DNA of 64,000 bases from Methylomonas koyamae (GCF_019669905.1 NZ_AP019777.1:3906001-3970000); one strand, 5' to 3'; positions 1 to 9,557 are shown, counted from the first letter of the stretch. Program-made: numbers and translations. The notes: generated by a model not told the origin, from the sequence alone.

Positions 1-615
1 GGGCTGGTAATGCGGATTGGGATCCAATGGATGCGGGCAACTGCTCAGCACCACCAGCGTGTTCATTTCGAAGCGCAATTCGACTTGGCTGTCCGCAACG
101 GAATGGCCGGATTGAAATTTCAGGTTGCCGTCCACGTCGGCCGCGATCTTGCTGAAGAAATTGACGTTGGCGACCAAGTCGCGCTTGCCCAGCCCCCATT
201 TCTCCAGTTCGATCAACAAACTGTCGCGGCCGTTGCGGTACATCGCATTGCGATGGCTTTGGTAATTGGCCGTGCCGTATTTGGCCAGTACTTGCGCGGC
301 GTCGGACACGCCGCACACCGTGTCGTGCCAACCCAGCGTGTCGGCGGTAAGCGAGCACAACACCCGGCCCATGTCCGAGTAGCAAACAAAGCCTTCGGTC
401 AGATGAAACGTGTGTTGCGCTTTTAAAGTGTCCGCCATGTTGTAGCGTTCGCTGCGTTCGTCGTCATTGATGAACAAAGCCGACAAGTTGGCGCCGCCTT
501 CGCTGTCGGTCAGGCGCAAGCGGTTGCCGCGCCGCATCCGAAACGAAGTGTGGGTGCCGGCCGGCAGGGTCTCGCTCCAAAGCAGGTCTGCAGGATTGAT
601 TGCCGCTAAAGTCAT
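1..615 (-). CDS. DUF1989 / urea carboxylase-associated protein (UAAP1), likely carboxyguanidine deiminase subunit, 3' end cut by window
   Basis: The 205 visible codons start at ATG 615 with a GGAGACC ribosome site just upstream and run off the window. Recognisable family blocks are RYNMADTLKAQHTF, SDMGRVLCSLTADT, GWHDTVCG, KWGLGKRDLVANVNFF and NTLVVLSSCPHPLDP, which match the DUF1989 proteins found next to urea carboxylase. Work on guanidine catabolism assigns paired DUF1989 proteins of this type as the two subunits of carboxyguanidine deiminase (CgdAB), which acts between guanidine carboxylase and allophanate hydrolase. The assignment here follows from the upstream guanidine-I riboswitch and the ABC transporter in the same direction. 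The partner subunit, the carboxylase and the hydrolase should lie beyond position 1. Which of the two subunits this is cannot be settled from the fragment. Confidence 0.85.
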   Translation of the reverse strand, partial: MTLAAINPADLLWSETLPAGTHTSFRMRRGNRLRLTDSEGGANLSALFINDDERSERYNMADTLKAQHTFHLTEGFVCYSDMGRVLCSLTADTLGWHDTVCGVSDAAQVLAKYGTANYQSHRNAMYRNGRDSLLIELEKWGLGKRDLVANVNFFSKIAADVDGNLKFQSGHSVADSQVELRFEMNTLVVLSSCPHPLDPNPHYQP

Positions 616-633
616 GTTGGTCTCCTAATAGGT

Positions 634-1473
634 TTATGGCGCCGGAACCTGGCCCAGGCGCTCGAGCAGTTCGTAGTCGGTCTGCATGCCGGACGTGTCG
701 CGGATGCCGGCCAAAATTTGTTTTTTCAAAGCGATAAAGTCCGGGGTCTGCTTCATGTCCTGGTCGCGGTGGTCCGGCAACGGTACGGTGTGGACCGCGG
801 CGATGCGTCCCGGCCGCGGCGCCATCAGCACCACCCGGTGCGCCAGATAAATCGCTTCTTCCACGTCGTGGGTGACGAACAGCACCGTGGTTTTTTCCAG
901 GATGGAAACATGCAGGATCAGATCGTGCATGACCTCGCGGGTTTGGGCGTCCAGCGCGCCGAACGGCTCGTCCATCAACAGAATGCGCGGCCGCGCCATC
1001 AAAGCCCGGGCAATGGCCACCCGCTGCTGCATGCCGCCGGACAACTGATTCGGATAGGCGTTGGCGACGTGGCTCAGGCCCATCAAGCGGATCAGGGCGT
1101 CGGCCCGGCCCTCGGCGGACTCGACATCGCTCAGGGTCGATACGTCGCGATGCACTTTCAATTGCCGGCAGAATTTGATGTTCTCGGTCACGCTCAGCCA
1201 CGGATACAGGCTGTAATGCTGGAACACCATGGCCCGGTCGATGCCGGGGCCGGCGATCGGCTGGCCGTCAACGTCGACACTACCGCCGCTGGCCGGCTCC
1301 AGACCACCGACGATGCGCAACAAGGTCGACTTGCCGCAGCCAGATGCGCCGACCAGCGTAACGAACTCGCCGGGCGCAAGGTCGAGATCGGCATCCTGCA
1401 AGGCGACGATGTCCGCGCCGTTAGCGGCAAAGCGTTTTTGCAATTGGCGGATTTGTATGATGGGATTCGTCAT
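634..1473 (-). CDS. ABC transporter ATP-binding protein (nitrate/taurine-type, guanidine operon)
   Basis: This 279-residue ATPase energises the importer formed with the next two upstream genes. Walker A (GASGCGKST) lies at residues 42-50, the signature LSGGMQQRVAIARAL near 160, and Walker B reads RILLMDEP. Size and sequence fit the SsuB/TauB/NrtD group. The start ATG at 1473 was chosen over a longer upstream extension in the same frame because that extension runs through the permease gene in the wrong frame. It begins 5 bases after the permease stop and ends 18 bases before the DUF1989 gene, so the four genes form one operon. The substrate is inferred from the riboswitch, not from this protein. 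Confidence 0.93.
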   Translation of the reverse strand: MTNPIIQIRQLQKRFAANGADIVALQDADLDLAPGEFVTLVGASGCGKSTLLRIVGGLEPASGGSVDVDGQPIAGPGIDRAMVFQHYSLYPWLSVTENIKFCRQLKVHRDVSTLSDVESAEGRADALIRLMGLSHVANAYPNQLSGGMQQRVAIARALMARPRILLMDEPFGALDAQTREVMHDLILHVSILEKTTVLFVTHDVEEAIYLAHRVVLMAPRPGRIAAVHTVPLPDHRDQDMKQTPDFIALKKQILAGIRDTSGMQTDYELLERLGQVPAP

Positions 1474-1478
1474 CGGCG

Positions 1479-2297
1479 CTATCTCCGGTACAGCCAGGGG
1501 AAGCTGCGGCGATGCGCCCAGCGGAAGCATTGGTCGGTAGCCAGCCCGAACAGGCCGATCAAAATGATGCCGGCGAAGATTTTGTCGGTTTGCAAAAAGC
1601 GTTGCGCCTTCAGCACGGCAAAACCCAAACCGGAGTTGGCCGCCACCAGCTCGGCCACCACCAGATAAGTCCAGGCCCAGCCCATTGTCACCCGCAAGGT
1701 ATCCAGGATGGCCGGTTTGGCCGACGGCATGATCACCCGCATCACGATTTCGTCGCGGTCGGCGCCCATGGTCTGTGCAGCTTCGATTTGCTCCATCGGC
1801 ACCCGCCGCACATCCTCGGCGATCATCAGCAGCATTTGAAAGAAAGTGCCGATGAAAATAATCGCGATCTTGGCGCCCTCGTCGATGCCGACCCACAGCA
1901 TCACCAACGGGATGAAGGCCGCCGCCGGCATGTAGCGGATGAAGTCGGTCAAAGGTTCGAACAGGGCTTTGACCGGCGCATAGGTGCCGACCAGCACGCC
2001 CAAGGGCAAGGCCAATACCGCGGACAATAAAAACCCGGCCACGACCCGGTAAACGCTGATCGCCACGTCGCCGAGCAAATCGCCGTCGCGCAGCCATTCC
2101 CAGGCACTGTCCAACACCAAAGGCGGTGTCGGCAGGAACACCGGATCTATCGCGCCGCCGGCAGAGGCCCACCACCAACCGAGTAGCACCGACAGCAAAC
2201 CGCTGATTGCAATCAGCCAATGGGTGCGCCGTTCCAAACTGCCGCGTATCGCCCACAGCGGTCGTCGCGGATTTAAATTGCCAGTCATAGTCGCCAC
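1479..2297 (-). CDS. ABC transporter permease (nitrate/taurine/guanidine type)
   Basis: This 272-residue inner-membrane protein has about six hydrophobic helices and the BPD_transp_1 coupling region, visible as EQIEAAQTMGADRDEIVMRVIMPSAKPAILDTLRVTMGWAWTYLVVAEL in pieces (EAA-type loop, then MGWAW). It belongs with the SsuC/TauC permeases. It starts 6 bases after the binding-protein stop and is followed after 5 bases by the ATPase gene. It would form the homodimeric channel for the substrate delivered by the periplasmic protein upstream. Confidence 0.93.
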   Translation of the reverse strand: MATMTGNLNPRRPLWAIRGSLERRTHWLIAISGLLSVLLGWWWASAGGAIDPVFLPTPPLVLDSAWEWLRDGDLLGDVAISVYRVVAGFLLSAVLALPLGVLVGTYAPVKALFEPLTDFIRYMPAAAFIPLVMLWVGIDEGAKIAIIFIGTFFQMLLMIAEDVRRVPMEQIEAAQTMGADRDEIVMRVIMPSAKPAILDTLRVTMGWAWTYLVVAELVAANSGLGFAVLKAQRFLQTDKIFAGIILIGLFGLATDQCFRWAHRRSFPWLYRR

Positions 2298-2303
2298 CTT
2301 ACG

Positions 2304-3299
2304 CTAGTGAGCGGCGAGCGCTTCGGCTACCAATGAGGCATCGACGCCGACCGCCAAATCCGGCACGTTTTCTATCAAACGGTTGTCTTTCAAAAACGCG
2401 GCGATGGTCGGACCCACCGCCGCTAACGAGGCCGGTTCGCTGGCCGGTCCCAAGGCTTTCAGGTTGTCTTCCAGTGTGAAGAAGCGGGTGCCGGGCAGAA
2501 ACACTTTGTAGGCATCCGGTTTCATGCCGACCACTTTGGCCATGACGGTAACGGCTTGGTCGGGCTGCTCGCGAATGAAGCGCTGGGTATCCCGCCAAGC
2601 CTTGATCATGCCGACCAGTTCGGCGCGGTGGGTTTCGATGGCTTTCACCCGAGCTACCAGCAAATCCGGGATCAGGCCGGGCATGTCTTTGGACGTGAAC
2701 AAGGCCGCGCCTTTGCCGCTGGCCTGGATGTTGTTGACCCAGGGATTCCACACCACGGTCGCATCGACGCGGCCGCTCAGAAACGCCGCCGCTGCGTCGC
2801 CGGCCGACAGGTTTACGGTTTTGACGTCGTCGAAACTCAGGCCGTTTTTGCTCAAGGCGGTGGCGAGCACGAAGTGGGAAATCGAATATTGTTCGAGTGC
2901 GATGGTTTTGCCTTTCAGATCGGCAAAGCTTTTGATGGCGGGATTGACCATCAACGCGTCGTTGCCGTCGGAATTGTCGTTGACCAGGATGGCTTTGACC
3001 GGGACATTCTTGCTGAGCGGCGCCATCGTGTCGGACCAGGTCTGGCAATTGGCATCCAGTTGGCCGGCGGACAGGGCCGAGATCGAGTCGGTGTAATTGG
3101 CAAACCAGACCAGTTTGACCTTGGCGCCGTATTTTTTGAAATAGCCGTTGTGTTCGGCGACGTACCAGGCCACCCAGCCGGGCCAATCGCTGACGCCGAC
3201 TTTGATTTCGGCACGGGCAGGAATGGACAAGCAACAGAATGCGGCGGCCAGAAACAGCGCCGAAAATCGGGGGAAGATGCGGGGAAAGGTTGAGGTCAT
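2304..3299 (-). CDS. Periplasmic substrate-binding protein of the urea/guanidine carboxylase region (TIGR03427-like)
   Basis: The 331-residue product has a Sec signal peptide ending near PARA-EIKVG (about residue 30). The mature part begins KVGVSDWPGWVAWYVAEHNGYFKKYG, the start typical of NMT1/SsuA-type binding proteins and specifically of those next to urea carboxylase genes. It would bind the solute and hand it to the permease encoded 6 bases downstream. A guanidine-I riboswitch occupies its leader, so the likely ligand is guanidine or a close derivative; that is inference from context. It is the first gene of the operon. Confidence 0.92.
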   Translation of the reverse strand: MTSTFPRIFPRFSALFLAAAFCCLSIPARAEIKVGVSDWPGWVAWYVAEHNGYFKKYGAKVKLVWFANYTDSISALSAGQLDANCQTWSDTMAPLSKNVPVKAILVNDNSDGNDALMVNPAIKSFADLKGKTIALEQYSISHFVLATALSKNGLSFDDVKTVNLSAGDAAAAFLSGRVDATVVWNPWVNNIQASGKGAALFTSKDMPGLIPDLLVARVKAIETHRAELVGMIKAWRDTQRFIREQPDQAVTVMAKVVGMKPDAYKVFLPGTRFFTLEDNLKALGPASEPASLAAVGPTIAAFLKDNRLIENVPDLAVGVDASLVAEALAAH

Positions 3300-3322
3300 G
3301 AGTAGCTCCAGTCGGGTTGAAA

Positions 3323-3392
3323 AGCTACACGTAGAGGCGGACCGGTTTATAAAACCGTCTGACCTCCCGGGCTTTTATCCCGCCGTGTAGCT
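3323..3392 (-). terminator. Riboswitch expression platform: terminator stem competing with the aptamer
   Basis: AGCTACACG at 3392-3384, inside the aptamer, is perfectly complementary to CGTGTAGCT at 3331-3323, which is followed by a short run of T on the minus strand. A smaller hairpin (GGTTTTATAAACC region, 3342-3357) lies between. The simplest reading is that without ligand the outer 9-bp stem forms and terminates transcription, while ligand binding holds the 5' arm within the aptamer. The U tract is short, so termination strength is uncertain. Confidence 0.65.
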
Positions 3393-3456
3393 CCCCGAAA
3401 GAAGCCGGCAACTCTCGGTCGCTGACGTTCGAAATCGAACCGGAACCCTAGTCACC
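3363..3456 (-). promoter_or_regulatory. Guanidine-I (ykkC) riboswitch aptamer
   Basis: On the minus strand the leader contains, in order, CTAGGGTTCCGGTTCG, a CGACCGAGAGTTGCCGGC segment and ACGGCGGGATAAAAGCCCG followed by GGAGG. These are the conserved segments of the ykkC subtype 1 aptamer that binds guanidinium. It lies 64 bases upstream of the binding-protein start codon. Binding of guanidine is expected to turn on the transporter and catabolic genes. Confidence 0.93.
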
Positions 3457-3727
3457 ATTTTGCTAAGGCGCTTTTTAAGATCGCGCCTCACGTGTTTCGT
3501 TGTAATCTATAACATTAATTGCGCCAACATACGGTGCCCTTATAAATCAATTGGTTAGCCTAAGCACCGGTTAACCGCACCCAATTTTTCGCTCGATTAT
3601 GGCGCAAAACTCTACCAGATTGGTGCAAGCCGTCCGCCGCCGACTAATTTCAGATCGCCTGGCGAACAACGCCAAAGCCAAGCCGATTCGCGCGCAGACT
3701 TGGCAACGCCCGAATTTAGCGTATAAA

Positions 3728-6532
3728 TCAAAGGCCGTTGCCGATCAGGATGAAGGGCGCCCAATAGTAAGGGTGTTTAAAGGAAACCGAGCCGCCGCCG
3801 TCCAGCTCCACACCGCGCCCGTCCCCGGCTTGGCCGCCGGCCGCGCCGGCAATCATGGCCAACTGCGCGTGGCGCAAGGCTTCGGCTTTGCTGGCGCCTG
3901 ATTGTTTCAAGGCCCGGTAAAACCGGTTCATCAAGGCTTGGGTGCCGCCGTCGTCGACCGACCACAGCGAAGCCAGCGTGGCGCGCGCGCCGGCGCTTTC
4001 CATCAAAAAACCCAAGCCCAAAATTTCCTCGCCCTGGCCCAACAACGATCCCACCGCCGTTTCGCAGGCGCTGAGCGCGATCAGATCGACATTGCGTAGC
4101 GACCATTCGTACTTGACCTGGTCGACCGTGACCCGTTCGCCGTTGCCGAACAGGATGAAGGATTCGTCGGGCTTGCCGGAAACCAGCGCGGCATGGGTGG
4201 CGAAATGCACGATGTTGTAACGGTTCAGTTCCGGCACCACCGCGTCGGTGCTGAAATTGCGGTCGACCAATTTCAGCGCTCCCGGATAGAGCGCCGCCAA
4301 GTCGTTGACCTCCGCGCCGGCAAACGGCAATCCGGCGAAGGCGAAATGGCGGTCTCCCAGCGTGAAGTCGTAATCGCCGCTGGCGAAGGCCGCGGCCAGC
4401 AACTTAGGCTCGCGAATCGGCCGCGTCTCCAGCTCGGCCAGAGAGAATGCGGTAATGTTGACGCTGTTGAAGCGTTCGGCCAGCCATTGGCGGCCGTCGT
4501 GCAAAGCGGCCAACGGGATGTAACGCAACACCCCGTCCGGGGCATACAGTACGGTTTTGGCGCCGATTTGCTGCAGGTGCCGCTCTATCGGTTTTACCAG
4601 CCAAGCGTATAAGGCTTGCGCGCGTTGCTCGACATCCGCCTGGCGCCGAGACAAAGCGCTGCGAAAATCCGCGACCGCCCGGTTCAAGACTTCATGCCTC
4701 ACCGGCACCGAGACATGCAACGGCGGACTGAATGCATTGGCCAGCACGATTTCCAAACGGTCCGGCAACACCAACGGGTAAAGCAATACCGTCTGCCCTC
4801 CCAGGCGGGCCAGATTGTCCTGCAGCGGCCGCAATTGGGCCAACGCCGGCATCTGGCTGCGCGCCTCCCGGCCGAGCTGGCCGACCAAGGCGCGGATGTC
4901 GTCGCTGTCGATGAAATTGGCGAAGGCTCTTTGCAGACTGCGTTGTTGCCGATCCAATTCCTGCCATTGTTGTCGCTGCTCCGGGCTCCAGCGGGCGCGG
5001 TCGAGCTTGTCCAAGGCCGCCAGAGCCTGCCCGGTCGTTATGGCCTGCCGCTCCAACGCGGCGTAGTTTTTCAGAATGTCTTGTTCCGCCGGCAATTCCG
5101 CTACACCTTGACCGGTGGTTTGGTTACCGCGCACCGGGCCGAGAAAATCCGCCGCTTCCTGCACTTTCAATAAATCCAGTACCTGCTGGGCTTCGATAAC
5201 GCGATCCAGGCGCAATAATAAATCGGCCAGACTCCGGTAAAACCCCTGCACTCGGGCCAGATAGGCTTTTTGGTCCTGTTCGGGCAGGGCCTTCAAGTCA
5301 TTGCGTATCCGTTCGCTGATATTGACCGATTGCTTATAGAACGCAATAGCCAAGGCCGGCTGGCCGCTGCGTTCGAAAAGAGCGCCGATGTTGCCCAACG
5401 TAATGCGCGCATTGTCCCGGTCGTCGGTTTCGCGCCAGATTGCCAGGGCTTGCAGATAGGCGTTAAACGCCGCCGCGAAATCGCCGCTGCGGGCGGAGAC
5501 GCTGCCGATGCTGTCGTAAGTGGCACCGATCGGCTTGCGGGTGCCGAGCTGCTGCAATACCTCAAGCGCACTCGCCAGCACGGTCAAGGCTTGCTGGTGG
5601 TTTTGCCGGTCGCTCAGCGCCAGCCCGAGATTGTTGCGGGTTTCCGCGACGCCGAAACGGTCGTCGAGTCGGTTCCGAATGGCGATGGCGCGCTCGAAGG
5701 CCTCGATGGCGGCCTGATGGTCGTTCTGCTCGGCGTACACGTAACCGAGGTTGTGGTAGGCGGCAGCGATATCGGCCTCGCCGCCGGCGCTTTGAAACAG
5801 CGCCAAGGCTTGCTGTTGGTAGGCCAACGCCTTGCCGTATTGGCCCATTTCGGCATACACCGAACCGATATTGTTGAGGATGGTACCGGCATCGTGCGCC
5901 GGCACCCGATCCAATTCGGCAAACCGTTGTTGGGCTTGGCGGTAGATTTCCAGCGCCTTGGCGTAACGGCCCTGAGCCAGATAAGTCAGACCCAAATTGC
6001 CGAGGGTCCTGGCCTCGCCCAAGCCGTCGGCCACTCGGCGCCGCAGCGCCAACGCCTGGTCCAAATGCGTCCGGGCTTTATCGATCAGACCTAACTTTCT
6101 ATAAGTGGTCCCCAACATGTTGTGCAATATCGCCAGCTCGCTGTCATGCGTGCTATCGAATTGCTGCAGGCCGTTTTCGAAGGCGGCGGCGGCCTGTTCG
6201 AATTGTTGGAGTTTTAGCTGGGCGCGGCCGACTTTGTAAAACAGATCGCCGGCGAATGCGGCAGACTCGGTGTTAGCCGCCAAATCCAGCGCTTGCCGAT
6301 AATGGCCCAACGCCAGAGCATAGTTTTGGGCTTGATATTCCAGATAGCCGCGGTCGCGCAGACGTTGCGCCGGGCTAAGCCAGACGCTTACCGCAACTGC
6401 GGGCGCATCCGCATCGTCCGGATAATCGGCGTTGTCGCTGGTTTGCAGCAAATTACAGCCGCTGGCGAGCCAGCATAGCGCCAAGGCCAATAAGGCGCGA
6501 GGCAAACCGGACCGGCCGAGCGCGGCGGACAT
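3728..6532 (-). CDS. TPR-repeat CHAT-domain lipoprotein (caspase-like peptidase)
   Basis: The 934-residue protein begins with a lipoprotein signal (ALALCWLASGC, Cys near residue 26). Residues about 50-430 hold many tetratricopeptide repeats (for example the LGNLGLTYLAQGRYAKALEIYRQA unit and relatives). The C-terminal 300 residues are a CHAT domain with the His in HFATHA (about 780) and the Cys in LSACET (about 823), the expected catalytic dyad, and a closing KHPYYWAPFILIG. CHAT proteases are caspase relatives whose TPR arms usually sense a partner. It starts 8 bases after the CFI-box gene, so the two are coupled. A lipid-anchored location is unusual for CHAT proteins known from phage defence. 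The target is unknown. Confidence 0.92.
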   Translation of the reverse strand: MSAALGRSGLPRALLALALCWLASGCNLLQTSDNADYPDDADAPAVAVSVWLSPAQRLRDRGYLEYQAQNYALALGHYRQALDLAANTESAAFAGDLFYKVGRAQLKLQQFEQAAAAFENGLQQFDSTHDSELAILHNMLGTTYRKLGLIDKARTHLDQALALRRRVADGLGEARTLGNLGLTYLAQGRYAKALEIYRQAQQRFAELDRVPAHDAGTILNNIGSVYAEMGQYGKALAYQQQALALFQSAGGEADIAAAYHNLGYVYAEQNDHQAAIEAFERAIAIRNRLDDRFGVAETRNNLGLALSDRQNHQQALTVLASALEVLQQLGTRKPIGATYDSIGSVSARSGDFAAAFNAYLQALAIWRETDDRDNARITLGNIGALFERSGQPALAIAFYKQSVNISERIRNDLKALPEQDQKAYLARVQGFYRSLADLLLRLDRVIEAQQVLDLLKVQEAADFLGPVRGNQTTGQGVAELPAEQDILKNYAALERQAITTGQALAALDKLDRARWSPEQRQQWQELDRQQRSLQRAFANFIDSDDIRALVGQLGREARSQMPALAQLRPLQDNLARLGGQTVLLYPLVLPDRLEIVLANAFSPPLHVSVPVRHEVLNRAVADFRSALSRRQADVEQRAQALYAWLVKPIERHLQQIGAKTVLYAPDGVLRYIPLAALHDGRQWLAERFNSVNITAFSLAELETRPIREPKLLAAAFASGDYDFTLGDRHFAFAGLPFAGAEVNDLAALYPGALKLVDRNFSTDAVVPELNRYNIVHFATHAALVSGKPDESFILFGNGERVTVDQVKYEWSLRNVDLIALSACETAVGSLLGQGEEILGLGFLMESAGARATLASLWSVDDGGTQALMNRFYRALKQSGASKAEALRHAQLAMIAGAAGGQAGDGRGVELDGGGSVSFKHPYYWAPFILIGNGL

Positions 6533-6540
6533 TGCGTCGG

Positions 6541-7494
6541 TCAGGCCGCGGCGGTAACCGCCGGTTTGCGCTGAAACTTAAACCAGACCGCCGGCACCAG
6601 CATCAGGCTCAATAAAAATAGCGTAGGGTGTTTCAGCGCGGCGACCAGCGGCCACAGCAGCATCCGCGCCGCGATCCGGGCGGATTGGTGTTCGGCTATA
6701 TAACCGGCCAGCGGCGGCGAGTATTCGTAGTAAAGCGCCACGAACGCGCGCCCCAACGGATACGGCAGCAAATACCGGTCCCGAAAGCGTTGCAGCGTCA
6801 CCACCTCGGATGCCAGCGGGCTGCCGTAAGCCGCCGTGGCGATGAAACACATGTTTTGCCGGCCCTCCGGATTCCAGCGCTTGGGGTCTGCGCCGCCGGT
6901 CTGATGGTCGGACGATAAATGTTCGGCATCGTCCTGATAGTCGCTGCTGTCGGTCATTTGCATCATCAGGGTTTGCCTTTCTTGGTCCAAACCTTCCAAG
7001 CCCCGTTGCAGATCGATCAAATGGGCGTTGAGCTGATTTATCTGCAACTGCAACCTTTGTTTGAGCTGCGGCTGGTTGGCTTGCTGCAATTGCGCATGCT
7101 TTTGATCGAGCTGGATTCTGGAAGTCGAGGCTTGTTGTTCCAACAACTTTTTCCGCCGGTTCAGTTCTTCCAGTTGTTTCCTTAGCTGGAACTGTTTTTG
7201 CGACAACTGCGGCGCTTGCACGGTGGCTCGTTCCGGCAAACGCTGAATCGCGGGTTGCGACACTTTGTCCCCTAACCGCGGCGCCGCTTGGCTCGCCGCC
7301 GGTTGCGGCTGGTTCTGGCCGGGTTGTTGGGTTTCGGTCGTCAAAGGCTGCACCCGCGGCGCCAACGCCCGTTGCCTCAAGCTCGGCTCCTGGGCATAGG
7401 CTGCGCCGCCGCACCACGCCATCAGCAAAATCGCAAAAACCTGAAACCGCATCGAGAAATCCGGTTTCGGTTGACCGTCGCTATGACCGTTCAT
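6541..7494 (-). CDS. CFI-box membrane protein with coiled coil, unknown function
   Basis: About 317 residues from ATG 7494, which has AAGGGG about 8 bases upstream; an inner ATG at 7452 (MRFQVFAIL) lacks a site. A signal-like helix ends near [10 protein letters not shown]. Residues about 110-210 are Gln/Leu-rich coiled coil ([19 protein letters not shown]). Then comes [16 protein letters not shown] with [17 protein letters not shown] and YYEYSPPLA, the CFI-box family, and a final transmembrane helix followed by KFQRK. CFI-box segments with a trailing helix look like C-terminal membrane or sorting modules; their role is not established. The gene leads into the TPR-CHAT gene after 8 bases. Confidence 0.85.
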   Translation of the reverse strand: MNGHSDGQPKPDFSMRFQVFAILLMAWCGGAAYAQEPSLRQRALAPRVQPLTTETQQPGQNQPQPAASQAAPRLGDKVSQPAIQRLPERATVQAPQLSQKQFQLRKQLEELNRRKKLLEQQASTSRIQLDQKHAQLQQANQPQLKQRLQLQINQLNAHLIDLQRGLEGLDQERQTLMMQMTDSSDYQDDAEHLSSDHQTGGADPKRWNPEGRQNMCFIATAAYGSPLASEVVTLQRFRDRYLLPYPLGRAFVALYYEYSPPLAGYIAEHQSARIAARMLLWPLVAALKHPTLFLLSLMLVPAVWFKFQRKPAVTAAA

Positions 7495-7739
7495 GCCCGC
7501 CCCCTTGCACCACTGCCGCTGCATTAAAAGATTCGCGCCGGAACATAATTTGGCCCTGGTTCGGCCGAAAAACGTTACAAAATCGTCACGATGGCGCAAC
7601 GACGTTAACACAGAGGCTGAGCCTGCCCAAGGTTTTTATCGGTGCCGAACCGGTGCCATCGTTCATCGGCAGCTTATCGTCCGCGGCAGAGCCAAACAAT
7701 TCGGGTAACTACGCCTGAACGGCGCGAGCGCGGCCGCCG

Positions 7740-9557
7740 CTAAGCCACTTCCTCCGGTAAGAAGCCGCCGGCCTGCATAGTCCACAACCGGTAATAAAAC
7801 CCCTGCTTATCCAGCAATTCCTGGTGGCTGCCGTCCTCGACGATGCGGCCCTGGTCGAACACCAGAATCCGGTCAAGATGGGCGATGGTCGACAAGCGGT
7901 GGGCTATGGCGATGACGGTTTTGCGGCCCATGACCCGATCCAAATTTTCCTGGATGGTTTTTTCGGTGACCGAATCCAGGCTGGACGTGGCTTCGTCCAG
8001 AATCAGAATCGGCGCGTCCTTCAACATGACCCGGGCGATGGCGATACGCTGGCGCTGGCCGCCGGACAATTTGACGCCGCGCTCGCCGACTAGAGATTCG
8101 TAACCCTGCGGCATGGCATCGATAAATGCGTCGGCATGCGCCAGGCGGGCGGCCTCGGCGATCTCGGCCATATCGGCGTCCAGCCGGCCGTAGCCGATGT
8201 TCTCCCGCAAACTGCGGTGAAACAGGCTGGGATCTTGCGGTATCAGACTGACCTGCTCGTGCAGCGAGTCTTGGGTGGCGTGCAAAATATCCTGACCGTC
8301 GATCAATATCTGCCCGCTCTGCGGTTCGAAATGGCGCAGGATCAAGTTGACGAAGGTGGATTTGCCGGAACCGGAGAAACCGACCAAGCCGACGCGTTGG
8401 CCCGGTTCGATGGCCAAATTCAAGCCTTGAAACACCGGCCGGCCGGGTTCGTAGCAGAAATCGACGTTCCTGAATTCGATTCGGCCGCGGCCTATCTGCA
8501 AAGGTTTGGCGTCGGGGCTATCGACGATCTCGTGGCTTTTGACGATGGTCTCGACGCCGTTGGCAACGTTGCCGACGTACTCGAAGAATTCCAGAAAGCG
8601 CCGGCTCAGGTTGCGGGCGTCGCCGATCACCAACAGCGCCAGGCCGGTGCTCATCGCAAACGCGCCGACGCTGATTTCGCCGGCTTGCCACAGTTGCAAG
8701 GCATAGCCGATCGTGCCGATTTTCAGGACCGCGGCGGCGGTAAACTGAAACCAGCGCACCCGCTCCATGTACCAGAAAGTACGGCGCGCGCTTTTCAGTT
8801 CGGTCGCCAGAAAGCCGTCCAGGTATTCGCGCTCGTGGTGCAAGCGGGCAAACAATTTGGCATTCAGGATATTGGTCACGGCATCAACGATCTTGCCGTT
8901 GACCATGCTGCGGGTGGCGGCGAATTCCTGGGCATAAGGTTGGCAGCGCGTCGCCAGCCAATACGAAATCAACACGTAAGCGGCGACCCAGCCGGCGACA
9001 AACAAGCCCAGACCCTGGTGTTCGTTGAGCAGCAACACCACCGACACCGAAAAGGTCACGCCGATCGGCCAAAAATCGCAAATCACGGCCCAGGTGGTGT
9101 GGTTGACGCTAATCGCCGTTTCGCTGATGCGGTGCGCCAGCGCGCCGGCAAAGTGGTTGCCGAAATAACGCGGCGCGTGGCATTGCAGATAGGCAAATAA
9201 CAGCCGGGTGGTGCGTTGGCGCAAGCGCGGCCCCATCATAATCAACACTGCGCCGCTGGCCCGGCTGGAAATAATCTCGGCCACGTTCAAGCCCACCAGG
9301 ATCAACAGCGGCTGTTTGAACGTTTCCAGCCAATCGCCGACCGGCGCCGTCTGCGCAGCAACCGCGTCCATTAACGCTTTGATCGCATACGGCACCAGAA
9401 TGCTGCCGGCAGCCTGGCCGGTTTCCAAGACCAGCATCAACAGCAGCAGCCAGCCGAACGGCTGCAGACAAAACAATACGAAACGCCAGGGGTGGCAAGG
9501 CAAAGGCGGCGCCTCCGCCGCACGGCGGATATCCTGGTCTCTGGTGGAGTTGGGCAT
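7740..9557 (-). CDS. ABC exporter, fused membrane and ATPase domains
   Basis: A half-transporter of 605 residues. Residues about 25-320 contain the six-helix ABC exporter membrane domain; the ATPase follows with Walker A GFSGSGKST, signature LSGGQRQRIAIARVM and Walker B ILILDEATSSLDS, plus the H-loop AHRLSTIAHLDRI. Such proteins act as homodimers exporting lipids, drugs or peptides; the substrate cannot be named. I chose ATG 9557 (MPNSTRDQD) because a TATAAT box lies at 9594-9589, inside the longer frame that starts at 9662. The gene stands alone. Confidence 0.9.
   Translation of the reverse strand: MPNSTRDQDIRRAAEAPPLPCHPWRFVLFCLQPFGWLLLLMLVLETGQAAGSILVPYAIKALMDAVAAQTAPVGDWLETFKQPLLILVGLNVAEIISSRASGAVLIMMGPRLRQRTTRLLFAYLQCHAPRYFGNHFAGALAHRISETAISVNHTTWAVICDFWPIGVTFSVSVVLLLNEHQGLGLFVAGWVAAYVLISYWLATRCQPYAQEFAATRSMVNGKIVDAVTNILNAKLFARLHHEREYLDGFLATELKSARRTFWYMERVRWFQFTAAAVLKIGTIGYALQLWQAGEISVGAFAMSTGLALLVIGDARNLSRRFLEFFEYVGNVANGVETIVKSHEIVDSPDAKPLQIGRGRIEFRNVDFCYEPGRPVFQGLNLAIEPGQRVGLVGFSGSGKSTFVNLILRHFEPQSGQILIDGQDILHATQDSLHEQVSLIPQDPSLFHRSLRENIGYGRLDADMAEIAEAARLAHADAFIDAMPQGYESLVGERGVKLSGGQRQRIAIARVMLKDAPILILDEATSSLDSVTEKTIQENLDRVMGRKTVIAIAHRLSTIAHLDRILVFDQGRIVEDGSHQELLDKQGFYYRLWTMQAGGFLPEEVA

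Noticed and set aside
10..426. Plus-strand frame of 138 codons at the window start
   Set aside because: It is the antisense shadow of the DUF1989 gene, whose minus-strand translation has clear family motifs.
634..2256. A single 540-codon minus-strand frame covering permease and ATPase
   Set aside because: Only the part from 1473 on encodes the ATPase; the rest overlaps the permease gene in the wrong frame and has no domain pattern.
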